A DNA stretch of 64,000 bases from Tillandsia leiboldiana (GCA_029204045.2 JAQNDB010000307.1:1-64000); one strand, 5' to 3'; positions 1 to 12,244 are shown, counted from the stretch's first letter. Program-made: numbers and translations. Notes: generated by a model from the letters alone, not told the origin.

Positions 1-192
1 AATTTATAAACAGCAACAATGTTATCCTTTGATCAAGAAACAAAATCACAAAAGAACAGAGGCGTATTTCAGAAGAACTTGAAATCATCACCGCATCCCA
101 AATCACATTGACCAAAACGGCTCTTCGATGAAGAAGTTGATGAGAAAATGTTGTCGAAAATGGGATGCAGCGCCTCAGATGAATCAGATTAG
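1..192 (+). pseudogene. C-terminal remnant of the SIRE-type extra ORF
   Basis: This matches the last ~65 residues of the extra ORF of element G at 54690-55883 (- strand), ending in the same acidic tail SDESD and a TAG stop at 190-192. Compared with G, the reading frame is broken near positions 20-60 and again around 120-130, so this copy would not give an intact tail. The family is the one often labelled putative plant transposon protein; its role is unknown. The rest of the gene lies left of the window. Confidence 0.75.
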
Positions 193-846
193 ATGATTGA
201 TTTGTGCTCTAACTTTCATTTCTCTTTGCAGGTTTTTAGTATTTTTGTTTAGTTTTTTATGACTTTTAACTCTTCCTTCTTCTGTAATTTTTGGTAACTT
301 TAGTGACAAAAAGTGGGAGAGAGTGAACGTTACACTTTGAACAATGTTTGTGAGAAGAACGTTAAACTTTGAACAACTTTGAAGCTTGAAGGTAAGTATC
401 ACAACTTTTGGTTTTGTATTGTGATTGCATGCATGTCTGACTAACTATTCGACTAACTATTTGGGCATGTATATTACTAACAAGTTGTTTGATTACTAAC
501 AAAGTTATGACATTTTGAATTTTACTGCTTAAAAGATATGTCGATGTTGATTGTGATCTTATTACATATCTAAATTCGTGAATGTATGGTGAGTATAAAC
601 CTATCTCTGTTAGGTTTTGAATGCTAAATATTCTTGAGGTATCTAACGATCTCTTTTGTCAAGAATGATTTCTTTTTGCAGAGAGTGCAGATGTCTAAGT
701 TTAGAGTCTGTTTTAGGAGTTTATCTCATGTATTTAATTTTGGATCTCCATTGTAAATTTTTGTTCTATGGTGATAGCAACAAAAATATCTTTTTGAATT
801 TCTTAAGTGGGTTTGTGTTTTGTCACGAAACCGCCAAAGGGGAGAT
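193..846 (+). other. 3' non-coding region of copia H, with intron-like segment and polypurine tract
   Basis: AT-rich and without a credible ORF. A canonical plant splice donor (GAAG|GTAAGTAT, GT at 392-393) and a T-rich acceptor (TTTTTGCAG, AG at 680-681) bracket about 290 bp, and both sites are conserved in element G. The region ends in CCAAAGGGGAGAT (834-846), the polypurine tract that would prime plus-strand DNA synthesis next to the LTR. Confidence 0.65.
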
Positions 847-2116
847 TGTTAAGGAATTTGTTTTGGCGCATTTCGTGAAAATATTAAGTCTTGAAGATTG
901 AAGATGAAGAAGTTTGGATCATATAACTCAATCTCAAGAAAGAAGAATTCAAAAGGATCAGGTATGTTTAACTAATTATTTTTGGTGATCCGAATACTTC
1001 TTATAGTGTAGAAACACTTGGATGAATTTTTAATTGCATAAAAATCAAAAACTGGACATGGGACATGTTCAGAATCCGGATCAAACACAGCAATCCGGAT
1101 CCCGAAGGTGTTGTTTCATACGCAAATCCAATCCGGATCCAAGCCATTTTTGATCCGGATCCCGAACATTGATTTTTGCTAAAATGTATGAACGATCCGG
1201 ATCAGGCATTTCAATCCGGATCCCGAACCTTTGTTTTCTGGAAATTGTCTGTTTCGTTACGACAATCCGGATCGCCGTAAATCCGATCCGGATCGTCGTC
1301 CTGTAAAATTCCAGAAAAGGTTAGTTTTTTATTCTTATCCTCTTCCAACGGTTTCTAACCTGTAAATAAACCCTACGATTCTTTTTCTAGGGTAAGCCGT
1401 GTAAGCCTTATAAGCCATAAAAGCCGAATAAATCGAAAGACGGCCATATAAATCCATCTATAGAGAAGAAAGGAAATTCATAGATTTAATCCTATGTTTC
1501 TTCATCTATATGGATTGATTTGATTCTAGGTTTTCATACTCAGATTTTGAGTAGAATCAAATCAATGAATACTTAGATGGTATTTCCGATCTATTTCTAA
1601 TCTAAGTATTTGGCGGATCATCACCACCCAAAAAAATAACGATTTCCCCAAAATCGGCGCGTGGACTCGCGTGGCCTTGTGGATTCAAGATGCTACCGCT
1701 CTCGTGGATTCGGAGCGAGGTACGTTCGTGGATACGAGACGTGCTACTCGGTGAAGACCGTGGATTCGGTTAGACGTCGTGGATTCGGCGTTGGACGTAG
1801 ATCGTGGATTCGAGAAGCGTTGCGGAGCGAGCGGAGAAGATCAACTAGGAGCGTATGGGAAAAAGGCTGAGTCGTCTGTGAGTACGGTATATCACCTTTG
1901 TACATGTTATAATACTAGTGGATTTCACCGTGTTATCGGTCCTATGGTTTTTTTACTCCGGTTTGGAGTTTTCCACGTAAAATCTTGCGTGTTATTTTTT
2001 ATTTCGCATTGGGTTTTATTGCGCAACGATTTTTGAGTGTTTAAGCGTTTACACCTAATTCACCCCCCTCTAGGTGTTTTTCCCCTATTTAGATCCATAT
2101 TATACATAACCCAACA
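847..2116 (+). repeat. 3' LTR of copia H (1270 bp)
   Basis: Starts TGTTAAGGAA right after the polypurine tract and ends CCCAACA. It is the reverse complement of the LTRs at 52764-54032 and 62846-64000. About 1076-1300 holds some eight ATCCGGAT boxes in pairs about 20 bp apart; 1655-1815 holds repeated GTGGATTCG words. Confidence 0.92.
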
Positions 2117-2410
2117 CGTAGTCCACTGCACAATAACAAACGTCAGGACACAACTACCATACGACCCAATCCAGCGAAAGTCCTAAGACATGTCATCCAT
2201 TCCATAGCATTATGTTGTCTGTAGCAACATAATCGCTTAGGAGAATAAACATGCCAATCGCTCATCCCGTCTCTTGGGAGAGGTAAAAACTCAATCAGGA
2301 CTGTCGCTAAAAGTCACGACTCTCACGTAGTCATCCTAAGGTCCAACCACAAGCCTAGGGTTTCTAAGTCCACCACGACCTACAACCTAGGCTCTGATAC
2401 CACTCTAATC
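2117..2410 (-). other. Leader of the family-A element, broken by copia H
   Basis: Non-coding DNA between the primer-binding site and the copia insertion point. It has no ORF, and I recognise nothing else in it. Confidence 0.6.
2391..2402 (-). promoter_or_regulatory. Primer-binding site, initiator tRNA-Met type
   Basis: On the minus strand this reads TGGTATCAGAGC, the complement of the plant initiator tRNA-Met 3' end. It lies 8 bp from the LTR end at 2411, which marks 2411-6717 as the 5' LTR of a minus-strand element. Confidence 0.88.
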
Positions 2411-5400
2411 TGTCACGCCCCGGCGTCGAAACTGCGACCCGGGCTCGCCAACAGATCCGCCGCCCATACGGAAACCCCGTATAGACGAAGCGACTACCCT
2501 GCAAAAAGAAACAACTACAGTATACAGATATCAGAGTGTAAGTAAACTACTAAAAACTGAAATCCAACCACTGTACAACTGAAAATAATACAAATATCCA
2601 TCTCCCCAATACGATCGTAAAAAATTCCTCTGATACAAAAACCCAAAAGGGAGATATCTCCAATAAATAAATCAGTGTACAAGCTCTCAATACAAAAATA
2701 TCCTCACTACAACAGTCTCTCAAACTGTAAATAAAGTACAACTCTATACCTCACAACAAAGGTCTCTCAACAGAGGGAAAGAAGTAAACTAATCTACTGA
2801 AGCTGTCCTCTGAAGGGGGGTACCGCTACACTCCAACGACGAGTAGGGAACTAGCTCGCGACTCCATCGAAACTAGTCAAAAGGATCAATAACTGGAGCA
2901 ACAGGAACATGAGAAGAAGTCCCTGGGGAAAAGACACCACGACGGGTGTGAGACTACTTCCCACAGTAGTTCCAGTGGGTGCCGTAAACAAGCCCAACGG
3001 TCTGCCCACTAAGTCTACCAGAGGCATAAAGTAACAAGTGATACGGAAGGAAAAGAGATGGAAAGGATAACTCTACAGCTACTATGCCTCTATCTATTAT
3101 GCTCAAAAGGAAAAGAACACAGATGATGGTATGCATCCACTCACTACTGACAATATGTCACAAGTACTATGCTCAAAGAAAACTCTACTATGACACATGC
3201 TATGCCATCACTCTCTCAATGTCACCCAATCTCAATGACTGTCCCACTTTGGACCAGTCAAACAAACCTGCGCTCATCTACTGCCACTACGCCCAAACAG
3301 GACTTGGTCTTACGTAGGGTGTCCCTCAAGGACTATCACAATCTCAAGCGAACTCTAGTGTTATCAACTAGTCGCATCATCGCAGCCTCGTCAGGCTCGT
3401 ATCATCAACGCACTCGGGGCGTAGCTCGAGGGGAGCGACCCCAACGAACTCAAGTATCTCAAGTATCTCATAACTGCATAAAATGCAAGGATCAGCAGGC
3501 TATAATCCACGATCAAACAGATCGGTATCTCGATGCTCAAAACACAACTCGGTCGGAGAACCCTCCACGACTCAATCTCACAACACTAACTCACTAAAAG
3601 AAGGGTACTACACAGCTGGGACCGCCGTCACTCCAAACGGCTCCCACAACGACACCCCACTCATGGGCGAGAAGAACCGACTGACGCAGCAAAGGTCCGA
3701 GAATCCCGTTAGACCGGTGTCTAGAACCCCAATCAAACAAGAACAGACTCTAGGCTCAGCCTATCGAAGTTCTCAATCCTTTACTGTTCAGGGATCGGCC
3801 CCTCTCGGTTAAAGTGGGAAACTATCTCAACACACAATACTCACGGGCTGGAGATGCTCAACAGCCAGAACCACGAAGGGTCCGAAAACCCCAGGAAACT
3901 GATACCTACGACCCCAATCAAACAAGAACAGGCTATAGGCGTAGCCTCCCGTTGTTTTCGACCCAAGAATGAAATCAGCCCTTAGAACCCAGATCACCCA
4001 CCCCGGCCGGGTGAGGAAATTTAGGAAAAAGATGACCTTTATTATAAAATAACATTTTCACTCAACCCCCTTGGGGTGAGGATAAAATTGCCCTTTTTTG
4101 AAAAACCGTCTTTAATTGAAAAAAACCAACTTTCATAGATTTTAGTTCTTGAAAAATCAGTTAAAAACAAGTTTATTTTCCGAACTCCCAAGGGTTGATG
4201 CCGACACCCAATCAAACAAGAACAGGCTCCGACGCCCCTAGAAATTTGGAAGGAAAAATACTGGTTTACTAAAATCATGAGTGTCCAAAAATATTCTGGG
4301 TTCAAGGTCCTGATAACACACGCGCACCACGATCACAACATGGTGGTAACGAATAAAACGGAGAAACGACCACATACCCGGGACCACCGTTTACCCAAAA
4401 CAGTTCCCAAAACACTAACACTGGCCTAACCCAGCCACCAGACCCCACTCAGCCCCCAGGCCCGAGTGCAACTGCATCCCACACTAACAGAAAGTCCCGT
4501 CCTCTCGGCCCACTACCCGGGCGAGGATAACACTAAGTCCAGGAATAGAAAAAAACAGTGTGGGTGTCTAAACATAAATAACCCTAGCCAAGTGAGGGTT
4601 TTCTACTGGTCTGGTTACACATGCAACATATAACGGGGGTGCTAGGTCCAGTTCCAAGATAACTACAATTTAACACGGGGTAGGAAAGCAAAAGGGATCA
4701 AAAGATCCTCAGATAATTATAAGGAATAACAGTTCCTACATTCTAGCATGCTACACAAGAGTCTACTATCATGCATAGTCCTACTATAGCAGATTTAATG
4801 TTCAGTCCATTAAACTTGAAGATAAGGCCACCCACCTCGGTTTGCCACCAATTGCTCGTAGACACTTGCAATTGGCCTCCACGCGATCCGCACTCAAAAC
4901 GAAGCACGATGTCGAAGTCCGCACGCAAAACGGAGCACGATGCCAGAATCCGCACGCAAAACGGAGTCCGCACGCAAAACGGTGCACGGTGCCGGAGTAC
5001 GCACGCAAAACGATGCACGGTGCCGGAGTCCGCACGCAAAACGAAGTCCGCATGCAAAACGGTGCACGGTACCGGAGTCCGCACGCAAAACGGTGCACTG
5101 TGCCGGAGTCCGCACGCAAAACGGTGCATGGTGCCGCAGTCTACATGCAAAACAGAGCACGGTGCTGAAATCCACGCGCAAAACAGAATCCGCACGCAAA
5201 ACGGAGCACGGTGCCGGAGTACGCACGCAAAACGGAGTCCTCACACAAAACGGTGCACGGTGCCGGAGTCCGCACGCAAAACAGAGTCCGCACGCAAAAT
5301 GGTGCACGGTGCCGCAGTCCGCACGCAAAACGGAGCACGATGCGGAAATCCGCACGCAAAACAGAATCCGCACGCAAAATGGAGCACGGTGCCGGAGTCC

Positions 5401-6717
5401 ACACGCAAAACGGAGTCCGCATGCAAAACGGAGCACGGTGCCGGAGTCCGCACGCAAACGGTGCAGTAAAATACGGTCCCTAACACAGATAAGAGCAAGG
5501 GGTCAAATCTAAAGTCCAAAAGAACGCCCCAAAACTGTGCCAAAAACACCGTAAAAACAAAGTGCGGGACCTACCTCAACTGCGCCGCGCCGCCCAACCG
5601 CTCTAGTGGCACACTTCGCGCGCTCCGCGAGATCCACGACGCACCGCCGCACCCCACAAAAATCCCCTCCTCACTCCCTCTCTCGCTCGGTTGGAGAAGA
5701 AAGAAAAGAAAATGGAGGAGAAATGGTGTGCCGGGGAAGAAAGAAGAAGAAAAAGAAGAGGAGGAAGAGGGGAGGAGGTGGTCCACGGACCCGGTCCACG
5801 GATCCGGTCCACGGCGCTAGCAAATGGGGAGCCACCATCCGTGGTCCACGAAGCCGGGGCGCGTGCACCGGGTCCACGCACGCGCCCCGTGCGCCATGTG
5901 GCGCGCACCCAAGCGACAGGCTGCGTGCCACACGGGCGCGTGACACCGCGCCCCGCGCAGGCGCGGGACACCACGCGCAGGCGCGGGACACCACGCGCGC
6001 CACATGGGCGCGCGCCCCCTCACGCCCGCGCGGGCGCCAACGTGGGGCCGCCACATGGCGGCTCCTGCGCTGACCCGCGCAGGCGCGCGTTCCCAACGTG
6101 CGCTAGCTGTGCGCATCGCACTGCGCGCCTCGAACCGCGCGCCACGCCGCCACGGGATCCATGCCGATGCCTCGAGATTCGCGCACGTGCCTCGAAAAAC
6201 GCGCGCGTCATCCGGGCTCCGAAAAAAGCAAATAAGTAGTCCAATCACAACGATTTCACGCGCTGAATCCAAAACGATGTCCGTTTCTCCAAATTCTCAT
6301 CCGAAAATTTGCTGAATGCCCCCGGATAGCCCACTTGATCCGATTTTCGCGCCGGGTCCAATTCTGAAGTCCGATTTGCCAAATTCCAACTCTAAAAATT
6401 CCCGAAGGCAACCCGAGAGGTAATCTTTTATCCAAACTTCGCCCCGAGTCCAAATTTGATATCTGCGTCGCGCGAAACCACTTCTAAACACTCGACGGGT
6501 CCTCCAATCCCACGGGATCTCCTTTTAAGCCCAAAGTCCAACACTTGTGTCCAAATTGCGCACAAACACCACCGACACACCACGCAGGCCTCCAGTGATG
6601 CAAACTAAATCCCAAATTGCACCACAAATCCATTTCTTGGGCCCGACACGCGCACAAACACTCCCAAAGGCCACAATCCGACAGTAATCTCTTAAGTGGG
6701 GATTTCGGGTCCTCACA
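2411..6717 (-). repeat. 5' LTR of family A (4307 bp)
   Basis: On the minus strand it begins TGTGAGGACCCG and ends CGGGGCGTGACA. Large parts match, in reverse, the two solo LTRs at 16146-23582 and 18945-22276. It contains a tandem array (about 4900-5465) and a very GC-rich block (about 5780-6170). The long open frames in both are by-products of base composition and repeats. Confidence 0.88.
4900..5465. repeat. Degenerate tandem array in the family-A LTR
   Basis: Repeats of CGCACGCAAAACGGAGCACG followed by GTGCCGGAGTC recur about 20 times in short and long forms (roughly 21 and 33 bp). A shorter array of the same unit, inverted, lies at 20155-20425 in the inner solo LTR. Repeat-free stop-poor sequence gives apparent ORFs in most frames, which I do not regard as genes. 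Confidence 0.85.
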
Positions 6718-7261
6718 GTGTAGGTGTGTAAAGTACAAGCATGAGCGTAGGGAAAAAGGGATAGAGTCCCAGTGTTCGTAGGTCAAGGTGCTAGACCAAT
6801 TAAGTCTAGGACTAACTTGGTTTCTTTGTATGCACGGTTAATGGCCCGGAACCGCTCTCCAATCGATGATGCAGAAGAGGATACGACGGTTCCGGCAACG
6901 GTGGAGAATCGGCTACTCCAACAACGGATTATGCGACATGGCTTAGCACTTTTCCTTTTTAGGAAAGACGAACCCCACACGGCTCGCCTTCACAAGGAGG
7001 GTCTACATAGCGACACTATTTGGGTAATACCGACGGTGGGTTTACCCGCTTACCGAGAAGTGATCGACAGGACCACTGTGGTGGGGCGGGAATTGGCCGT
7101 TCTAGCACCCGACAGAAGGATCATGAGCCTGCCAGGGGCCGAAAACGACCCCAGCCATAACCTGGGAATGACTTTCCCAACGGGAGCCGACCACCCCAGT
7201 ATCCGAAGACGCCGCAATGGACCTGAAACACATCAGACAAGGAAACCGATACATCATGGAG
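6718..7261 (+). pseudogene. gag remnant of chromovirus B (5' part, rearranged)
   Basis: From the ATG at 6841 the product begins MARNRS and continues with a sequence resembling the gag starts of E and F (MARTRS...AENQLLRQQ). About 6946-7127 then resembles a later part of gag (E/F residues ~255-305, the RDE-HKA...GLRSD...VVDRATVVERG stretch), out of its normal order. About 7215-7261 resembles the HIQQGDRTVMEY stretch, where the copia inserted. The central Retrotrans_gag core is missing. This suggests deletion plus rearrangement, not simple decay. Confidence 0.65.
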
Positions 7262-8660
7262 TGTTGGTTTTTATATAGGATCCACAACGATCTAAATAGG
7301 TACTATCAAACAACTAGAGGGGGGGGTGAATAGGTGTAATACTTGTAAAACCAAATCTCAGTGCAAAATAAAAACCAATGCGAAAAATAAAAATAGCACA
7401 CCGAGATTTATGTGGAAACTCCAATCCAGGAGAAAAACCACGGGACCAACACGCAATAACAATCCACTAAGAATAGAAGAATAACAAGGTGATTTCCGAC
7501 TCCACGGACTCAACCCCTCCTTCAGCTTCTTCGGACCTTGCGCTGACCGGTTGGATGTCCACGCAATAACAATTCACTAAGAAAAGAAGAATAACAAGGT
7601 GATTACCGTCTCCACGGATTTAACCCCTCCTTCAACTTCTTCGGACCTTGCGCTCCAACGATTGCACGTCCACTGCACACGTTCGAATCCACGAACGCCA
7701 CTCGAATCCACGAGCACACGTTTCGAATCCACGAAACGCCTTTAGCACACCGAATCCACGATGCCACGTCGAATCCACGACGCAAACTCAGTCGATAAGA
7801 ATATTGACTTCGATGGTGATCCTTTGCTTAGATTCTCATTGAGGAACCGTAGAAGAAATCTCTAAGCAAAGATTAGATCAATTCGACAAAAGATATGTTC
7901 TTGAAAGAACCGTTGAATTGACCTAAAAGAGGCTATAAAGAAGAACGATAAAAACCCAGCCTCTAGGGTTGCTCTCAAGTGTTTTATAAATTAATCGGCC
8001 GTGCTCCCCACGTTTTTGAGAAACCCTAAATGTTTATTTATTGTTTAGAAACCTTTGGAAAGAGATAAGAATCAAAAACTTACCTTATCTGGAAATTTTC
8101 AGGACGGCGATCCGGATCGGATTTACTGCGATCCGGATCGTCGTAGCGAGTCAGACAATTCCAGAAAAACAAGGGTTCGGGATCCGGATTGAAATGCCCG
8201 ATCCGGATCGTTCATGTATTCCAGCAAATTCCCATGTTCGGGATCCGGATCGAAATGACCTTTGATCCGGATCGGATTTGCCAATGAACAAGCACCCTTC
8301 GGGATCCGGATTGGACTGTCTGATCCGGATCCTGAACATGTCCCATGTCCAGTTTTTGATTTTTATGCAATTAAAAATTCATCCAAGTGTTTCTACACTA
8401 TAAGAAAGTATTCGGATCACCAAAATTATTTAGTTAACCATACCTGATCCTTTTGAATACTTTCTTCTTGAGATTGATGTAACTGAACCACAATTCTTCA
8501 ACTTCGATCTTCAAGACTCAAGACACTGAGTGTCAACTTGAGCTCTTGTTGAATCTTCTCTAAGTCTTTGATTGCTGATTGACAACTTGATCCCTTTAAG
8601 ACTCCGACTCAACTCACTGACTTGACTCACGAAATATGCCAATACCAAAAAGCCGTAACA
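7262..8660 (-). repeat. 3' LTR of the TR-GAG copia (1399 bp)
   Basis: Adjacent on the minus strand to the polypurine tract at 8661-8674. It carries repeated GAATCCACGA words (about 7680-7785) and eight GATCCGGAT boxes in four pairs (8109/8130, 8181/8200, 8242/8264, 8303/8322). Confidence 0.93.
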
Positions 8661-10262
8661 ATCTCCCCCTTTGGTAATTTCGTGACAAAACCCAAAAATA
8701 CATAAAAGCGCTCAAGTCACTCATCTTAAACCAAAAAGTCAAAATTTAACGTTATCACGAAAACATTGATTTTCTTTGCGTGAAAGATCCAATAAATACA
8801 AAATTACATTTGAACCAAACAGTCCTAGAACATACTCTATGACTTACGACTTGGAGTCTTAAAGTGATGTAATTCCTGCAAAACAAAACTCCAAACAAAA
8901 TCAAACGTTAGTCGTTAGAAATTAAAATCCTACATTTGATTCGTCCTTTTGGTTCTTTTGTTTTTCGGCTCTTTCAATCTTTTCTTTATCTCCCCCTATC
9001 ATGAGCATCTCTAACATGTTCTCCATGTTCTCCATGTTCTCCCCTTGTCTTGAGCATTTATGTTCTCCCCCTTTGTGATACGATCATTATTTTCTGTTCT
9101 CCCCCTTTTTGTCACAAATTGTCAAACAGTGAACATACTAGACAAAAGGAAATCACTAACAGTATTAGTTCATAGAGAAAGAGAGATAAAGGCTCAGTTC
9201 CGGTATATAACAAAAATGCAGATTGCGTACCTGTACCAGAAAGCAAAAATCAAATAATTTCTTGAAACAAATCCAGATTTTAGAATCTTTTCAAATACCG
9301 ATTTGTATTCCATCAAGAAATCAATTTAAGTGCTTTAAACAATGAATTCACACAGATGCCATTCAATCCAATTAATTTCACAAAATTAAAAAGATTTACT
9401 CCTAAATCATGAAAAACAAAGATAAAACATTATAAACAGTTTTTCATGTTATATTCGTCAAACACAAGCCATCAAAAATAGTCTTGAGATCCAAAGTCTA
9501 TCAAGATGTAACGGATTTACAAAGATGACTTACAGAGATTTCCAAATGACATCAATTTTGAATTTTACCCTTTCAAATTTGAGATAAGCACTAAAATACC
9601 TAAGGGTGGCTCTTTGAGCATCTTTCAAGTATCCCACCTTATACCAACCAGGATATTGTTCAAAATATAAGAACTTTGCATAAAAATCTCCAAATGCTTC
9701 AACTAAAAATTTCAACAAATATTTTTCAAGCATCAAAACATGTGGTAGCTTCACACACAGACCGGACGACCGGGGTGGCAGCTCTTTCCAACATGTGGTG
9801 GTAGTTTTCACACTCCTTTCGGATGTAACTCTTTCCACATCTTTTGCAAATCATTTCATTACCCTTGTACGAAAATACAATCTCTTATGTGAAAGAATTA
9901 AATCCCAAATTTTAGTCAATCGGTTGTCTCACGTTTATCACAAAGAACTCACACAACCGAGATAGAATAATCATCTAAAGATCACACATGATTACTAAAA
10001 TTTGATGAATATAATTATCAAAAACTCTTATAATGAAGTATCTTCAAAAATTATGATTAGGGAGTAAAGTTGATAATTCATATAAAATTAAATTGGAGTG
10101 ATTGAAAGTGAAAACCCTTTTTATTCAATGCACTTGTTCATTAAAACACTTTTGTTCAAAAACAAAACATAAAAACGAAGAGCATTGAAAACATGTAATG
10201 CAGAGATTCAGAAAAATATGAAAGGAAAACCAATCAAAGCATTACATACAGTCATAAGCTAT
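8661..10262 (-). other. Non-coding interior of the TR-GAG, with polypurine tract and conserved block
   Basis: The stretch where pol would be expected holds no coding sequence I can recognise. Next to the LTR the minus strand reads CCAAAGGGGGAGAT (8661-8674), the polypurine tract. About 9595-9860 matches a block at about 57095-57345 in copia G. An apparent 102-residue ORF here (9530-9838) is not shared with G and is probably chance. Confidence 0.75.
9595..9860 (-). other. Block shared with copia G upstream of the 3' LTR
   Basis: Shared words include GTGGCTCTTTGAGCATCTTT, ACCTTATACCAACC, ATGTGGTAGCT, CGGACGACCG and CATGTGGTGGTAGTTTTCAC, in the same order as at 57095-57345. Both copies are non-coding, and both lie between the last pol/gag ORF and the 3' LTR. 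Confidence 0.75.
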
Positions 10263-12224
10263 TTAGAACTTAAGACAAGGAAAGATATCACCTTTCCGAA
10301 TCCAAAATTGTCGAATTTTGGGTTGTCTTGATTCATTGTGGTTGGGAGATGATAGCTTTGACTGTTGATCCACCTTAGGTCTTTGCCTCGCAGTGATCCA
10401 CTTGTATGATTGATGTTGTGGCTTGGACCTTTGGTGGTTTGAGTGAACTCCATTGACTTGATGTGTCTTTTGATTCCGTTGAGTTCGCTCCGTAGATGAA
10501 GTTGCCGAAGGACTCTTCTTTCTCTTTTTCGGGCAATCCTTCACCAAATGTCCTTCAAGTCCACAAAGGTGACACGTTCTTCCTTTCAATTTGAATGTGG
10601 AACTTGAAGCATGCACAGTTTGATCCTTTTTAAAACCCAAACCAACCTTGCTTGTTTGACCTAATCCGGACATACCGTCAAAGTTTTTGAAACCGGTTGA
10701 AAGCCTTTGTATGTCGGATTTGAGTTGATGAACTTGCTTGGTCAAAGCTTGGTTGGTGACATGAATTTCCTCAAACTGCTTTTCTAGAAAACCAATCTTG
10801 TCCATATATGATGTAGCGTTTGTCTCCGATTGGTTTAGCTTTTCTTGGAGGATTTCATTATTATCCAATAAGCCTTCTCGTTCCTCCTCGAGATCACGAA
10901 GTTTTATCTTTAAAGCTTGATTCTCGTCTTGAACTTCAAGTCGTTGCTTCCTCAACTTCTTAATATGTTTGGCCATCTTCTTTGATTCCGTAAGAAGTTG
11001 TTGATATGCCTCAACGAGTTCTTCTTCGTCCGACTCCCCCTCACTTGATGACTCTCCGTTGGATGTTGATGTTTCATGCAAAATCAAAGGAATAGAGTCA
11101 GTGATTAAAGATGATAAACAAACATTAGAGGAGGGAATTTGAGAGGCGTGTAAGGCAACGGCTTTTTCCTCTTTACTTGAGGTCGATTCATTAGAGGTAG
11201 AATCGTCCCAAGTTTTCGCTTGCAAAGCCTTCTTTTTATATGATTTCGGAGAAGGACAATCCGTTGAAAAATGGCCGTAGCCTTTGCATCGATAGCATTG
11301 GATTTCCCCTTCGAAATCATCTTTTTCTTTTTCTTTAGAAGGTTTTGCAACGCCTTTGAGATTAGAGGATTTAGAACCCGATGATCCTTTAGATGGTTTC
11401 GTGGATGAAGATCCATCGGTTCGATTCTTCCAAAATTTCCGACGAAATTTCTTTGTGATCCGCGCCAGTTGTTCTTCAAAATCGGCAAAAGAGATTTCAT
11501 CGTCGGAACTTGATTCGCTATCTTCTTCCTTTGTTGATTTGAATGCAATACCTGTAAGCTTAGAAGAAGACTTGGAAGAAACTTGATTAGTAGGAAAAGT
11601 CATTTCATAAGTTTGCAAAGCACCTACTAATTCCTCTACTCTCAACTCATCCGGATGACTAACGGTTTCAATGGCGGTAACCTTTGCCCTAAACCGTTTC
11701 GGAAGAGTCCGAAGTATCTTTCTTACAATTTTCGACTCCGGGATCTTTTCTCCTAAATTAGCACATGTATTTATTACATCTTGAAGTCTAGTGTAATAAT
11801 CTGTAAACAATTCATGCTCTTCCATATGAATAGAGTCAAATTGACTTGTAAGCATCTGGAGCTTTTGAATTTTTACAAGATTAGTACCCTCATGTGTAAT
11901 TTTGAGAATATCCCAAATTTCCTTCGCGGTTTCACATGCGGAAATTCTTGTGAACTCAGTCGAGGAAAGAGAGTTAAAAAGAGCGTTCATACCTTTCCCA
12001 TTGTAAGAAGATCTTTCGAGTTCCTCTTTGGACCATCTAGAGCGAGGTTTTGGGGTAGTAGAATTTCCTACTTCCTCAACAGGATGCACCCAACCGTATT
12101 CCACGGTTTGCCATACCCGCTCATCAATTGAGATGAGAAACGCTCTCATCCGCACTTTCCAATAAGCATAATTAGTCCCATCAAAAAGACGAGGTCTATA
12201 AATATTACCACTTTCACCCATCAT
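10263..12224 (-). CDS. gag: Copia gag polyprotein (UBN2 family), 653 residues
   Basis: This is an intact capsid/nucleocapsid precursor that would assemble cytoplasmic particles and bind element RNA. Residues ~10-30 (LFDGTNYAYWKVRMRAFL) are the short N-terminal gag motif, and ~55-205 form the UBN2-type gag domain (ACETAKEIWDIL, QKLQMLTSQFDSI, LRTLPKRF). Residue positions 310/313/318/323 and 551/554/559/564 form two CCHC zinc knuckles. A heptad-rich, probable coiled coil at ~400-510 lies between them. The ORF ends with WIRKGDIFPCL, which in G lies just before the protease, so the stop falls at the natural gag/pol boundary. The start codon follows the primer-binding site by about 20 bp. No other ORF of the element is present, so replication must rely on pol from another copy. 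Confidence 0.93.
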   Translation of the reverse strand: MMGESGNIYRPRLFDGTNYAYWKVRMRAFLISIDERVWQTVEYGWVHPVEEVGNSTTPKPRSRWSKEELERSSYNGKGMNALFNSLSSTEFTRISACETAKEIWDILKITHEGTNLVKIQKLQMLTSQFDSIHMEEHELFTDYYTRLQDVINTCANLGEKIPESKIVRKILRTLPKRFRAKVTAIETVSHPDELRVEELVGALQTYEMTFPTNQVSSKSSSKLTGIAFKSTKEEDSESSSDDEISFADFEEQLARITKKFRRKFWKNRTDGSSSTKPSKGSSGSKSSNLKGVAKPSKEKEKDDFEGEIQCYRCKGYGHFSTDCPSPKSYKKKALQAKTWDDSTSNESTSSKEEKAVALHASQIPSSNVCLSSLITDSIPLILHETSTSNGESSSEGESDEEELVEAYQQLLTESKKMAKHIKKLRKQRLEVQDENQALKIKLRDLEEEREGLLDNNEILQEKLNQSETNATSYMDKIGFLEKQFEEIHVTNQALTKQVHQLKSDIQRLSTGFKNFDGMSGLGQTSKVGLGFKKDQTVHASSSTFKLKGRTCHLCGLEGHLVKDCPKKRKKSPSATSSTERTQRNQKTHQVNGVHSNHQRSKPQHQSYKWITARQRPKVDQQSKLSSPNHNESRQPKIRQFWIRKGDIFPCLKF

Positions 12225-12244
12225 GATAGATCAACCTAAAACCC

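Larger units (their letters stand above)
1..2116 (+). mobile_element. Ty1/copia (SIRE-type) element H, 3' part only
   Basis: The right end of a copia element, cut by the window start. It holds the tail of the extra ORF, a 3' non-coding stretch, a polypurine tract and a 1270-bp LTR with TGTT...AACA ends. It is the same family as element G at the right end of the window, in opposite orientation. It lies in the leader of a family-A gypsy element, and 2117-2121 (CGTAG) would be its target duplication; the matching copy is outside the window. Confidence 0.9.
2117..6717 (-). mobile_element. Family-A gypsy element (- strand), 5' LTR and leader only
   Basis: A 4307-bp LTR is followed, on the minus strand, by a tRNA-Met primer-binding site and about 290 bp of leader. 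The leader is then cut by copia H. Protein-coding parts, if any, lie left of the window, so the lineage rests on the LTR alone. The terminal CGGGGCGTGACA is shared with the chromovirus LTRs further right. The outer flank 6718-6722 (GTGTA) should be the target duplication. Confidence 0.8.

Noticed and set aside
4900..5465. CRISPR-like array of short repeats
   Set aside because: Repeats are directly adjacent and degenerate, without unique spacers of constant length. The context is a plant retrotransposon LTR.
4743..5512. Several 90-230 residue ORFs on both strands with repeated cysteine- and arginine-rich or lysine-rich motifs
   Set aside because: They arise in nearly every frame from the stop-poor tandem array of the family-A LTR, have no start context, and disappear in the other family-A LTRs.
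5571..6315. Arginine/alanine-rich ORFs on both strands
   Set aside because: They fall in the GC-rich block of the family-A LTR and are not preserved between the family-A copies.
9530..9838. 102-residue ORF in the TR-GAG interior
   Set aside because: The matching block in copia G has the frame broken, so conservation is at the DNA level, not the protein level.
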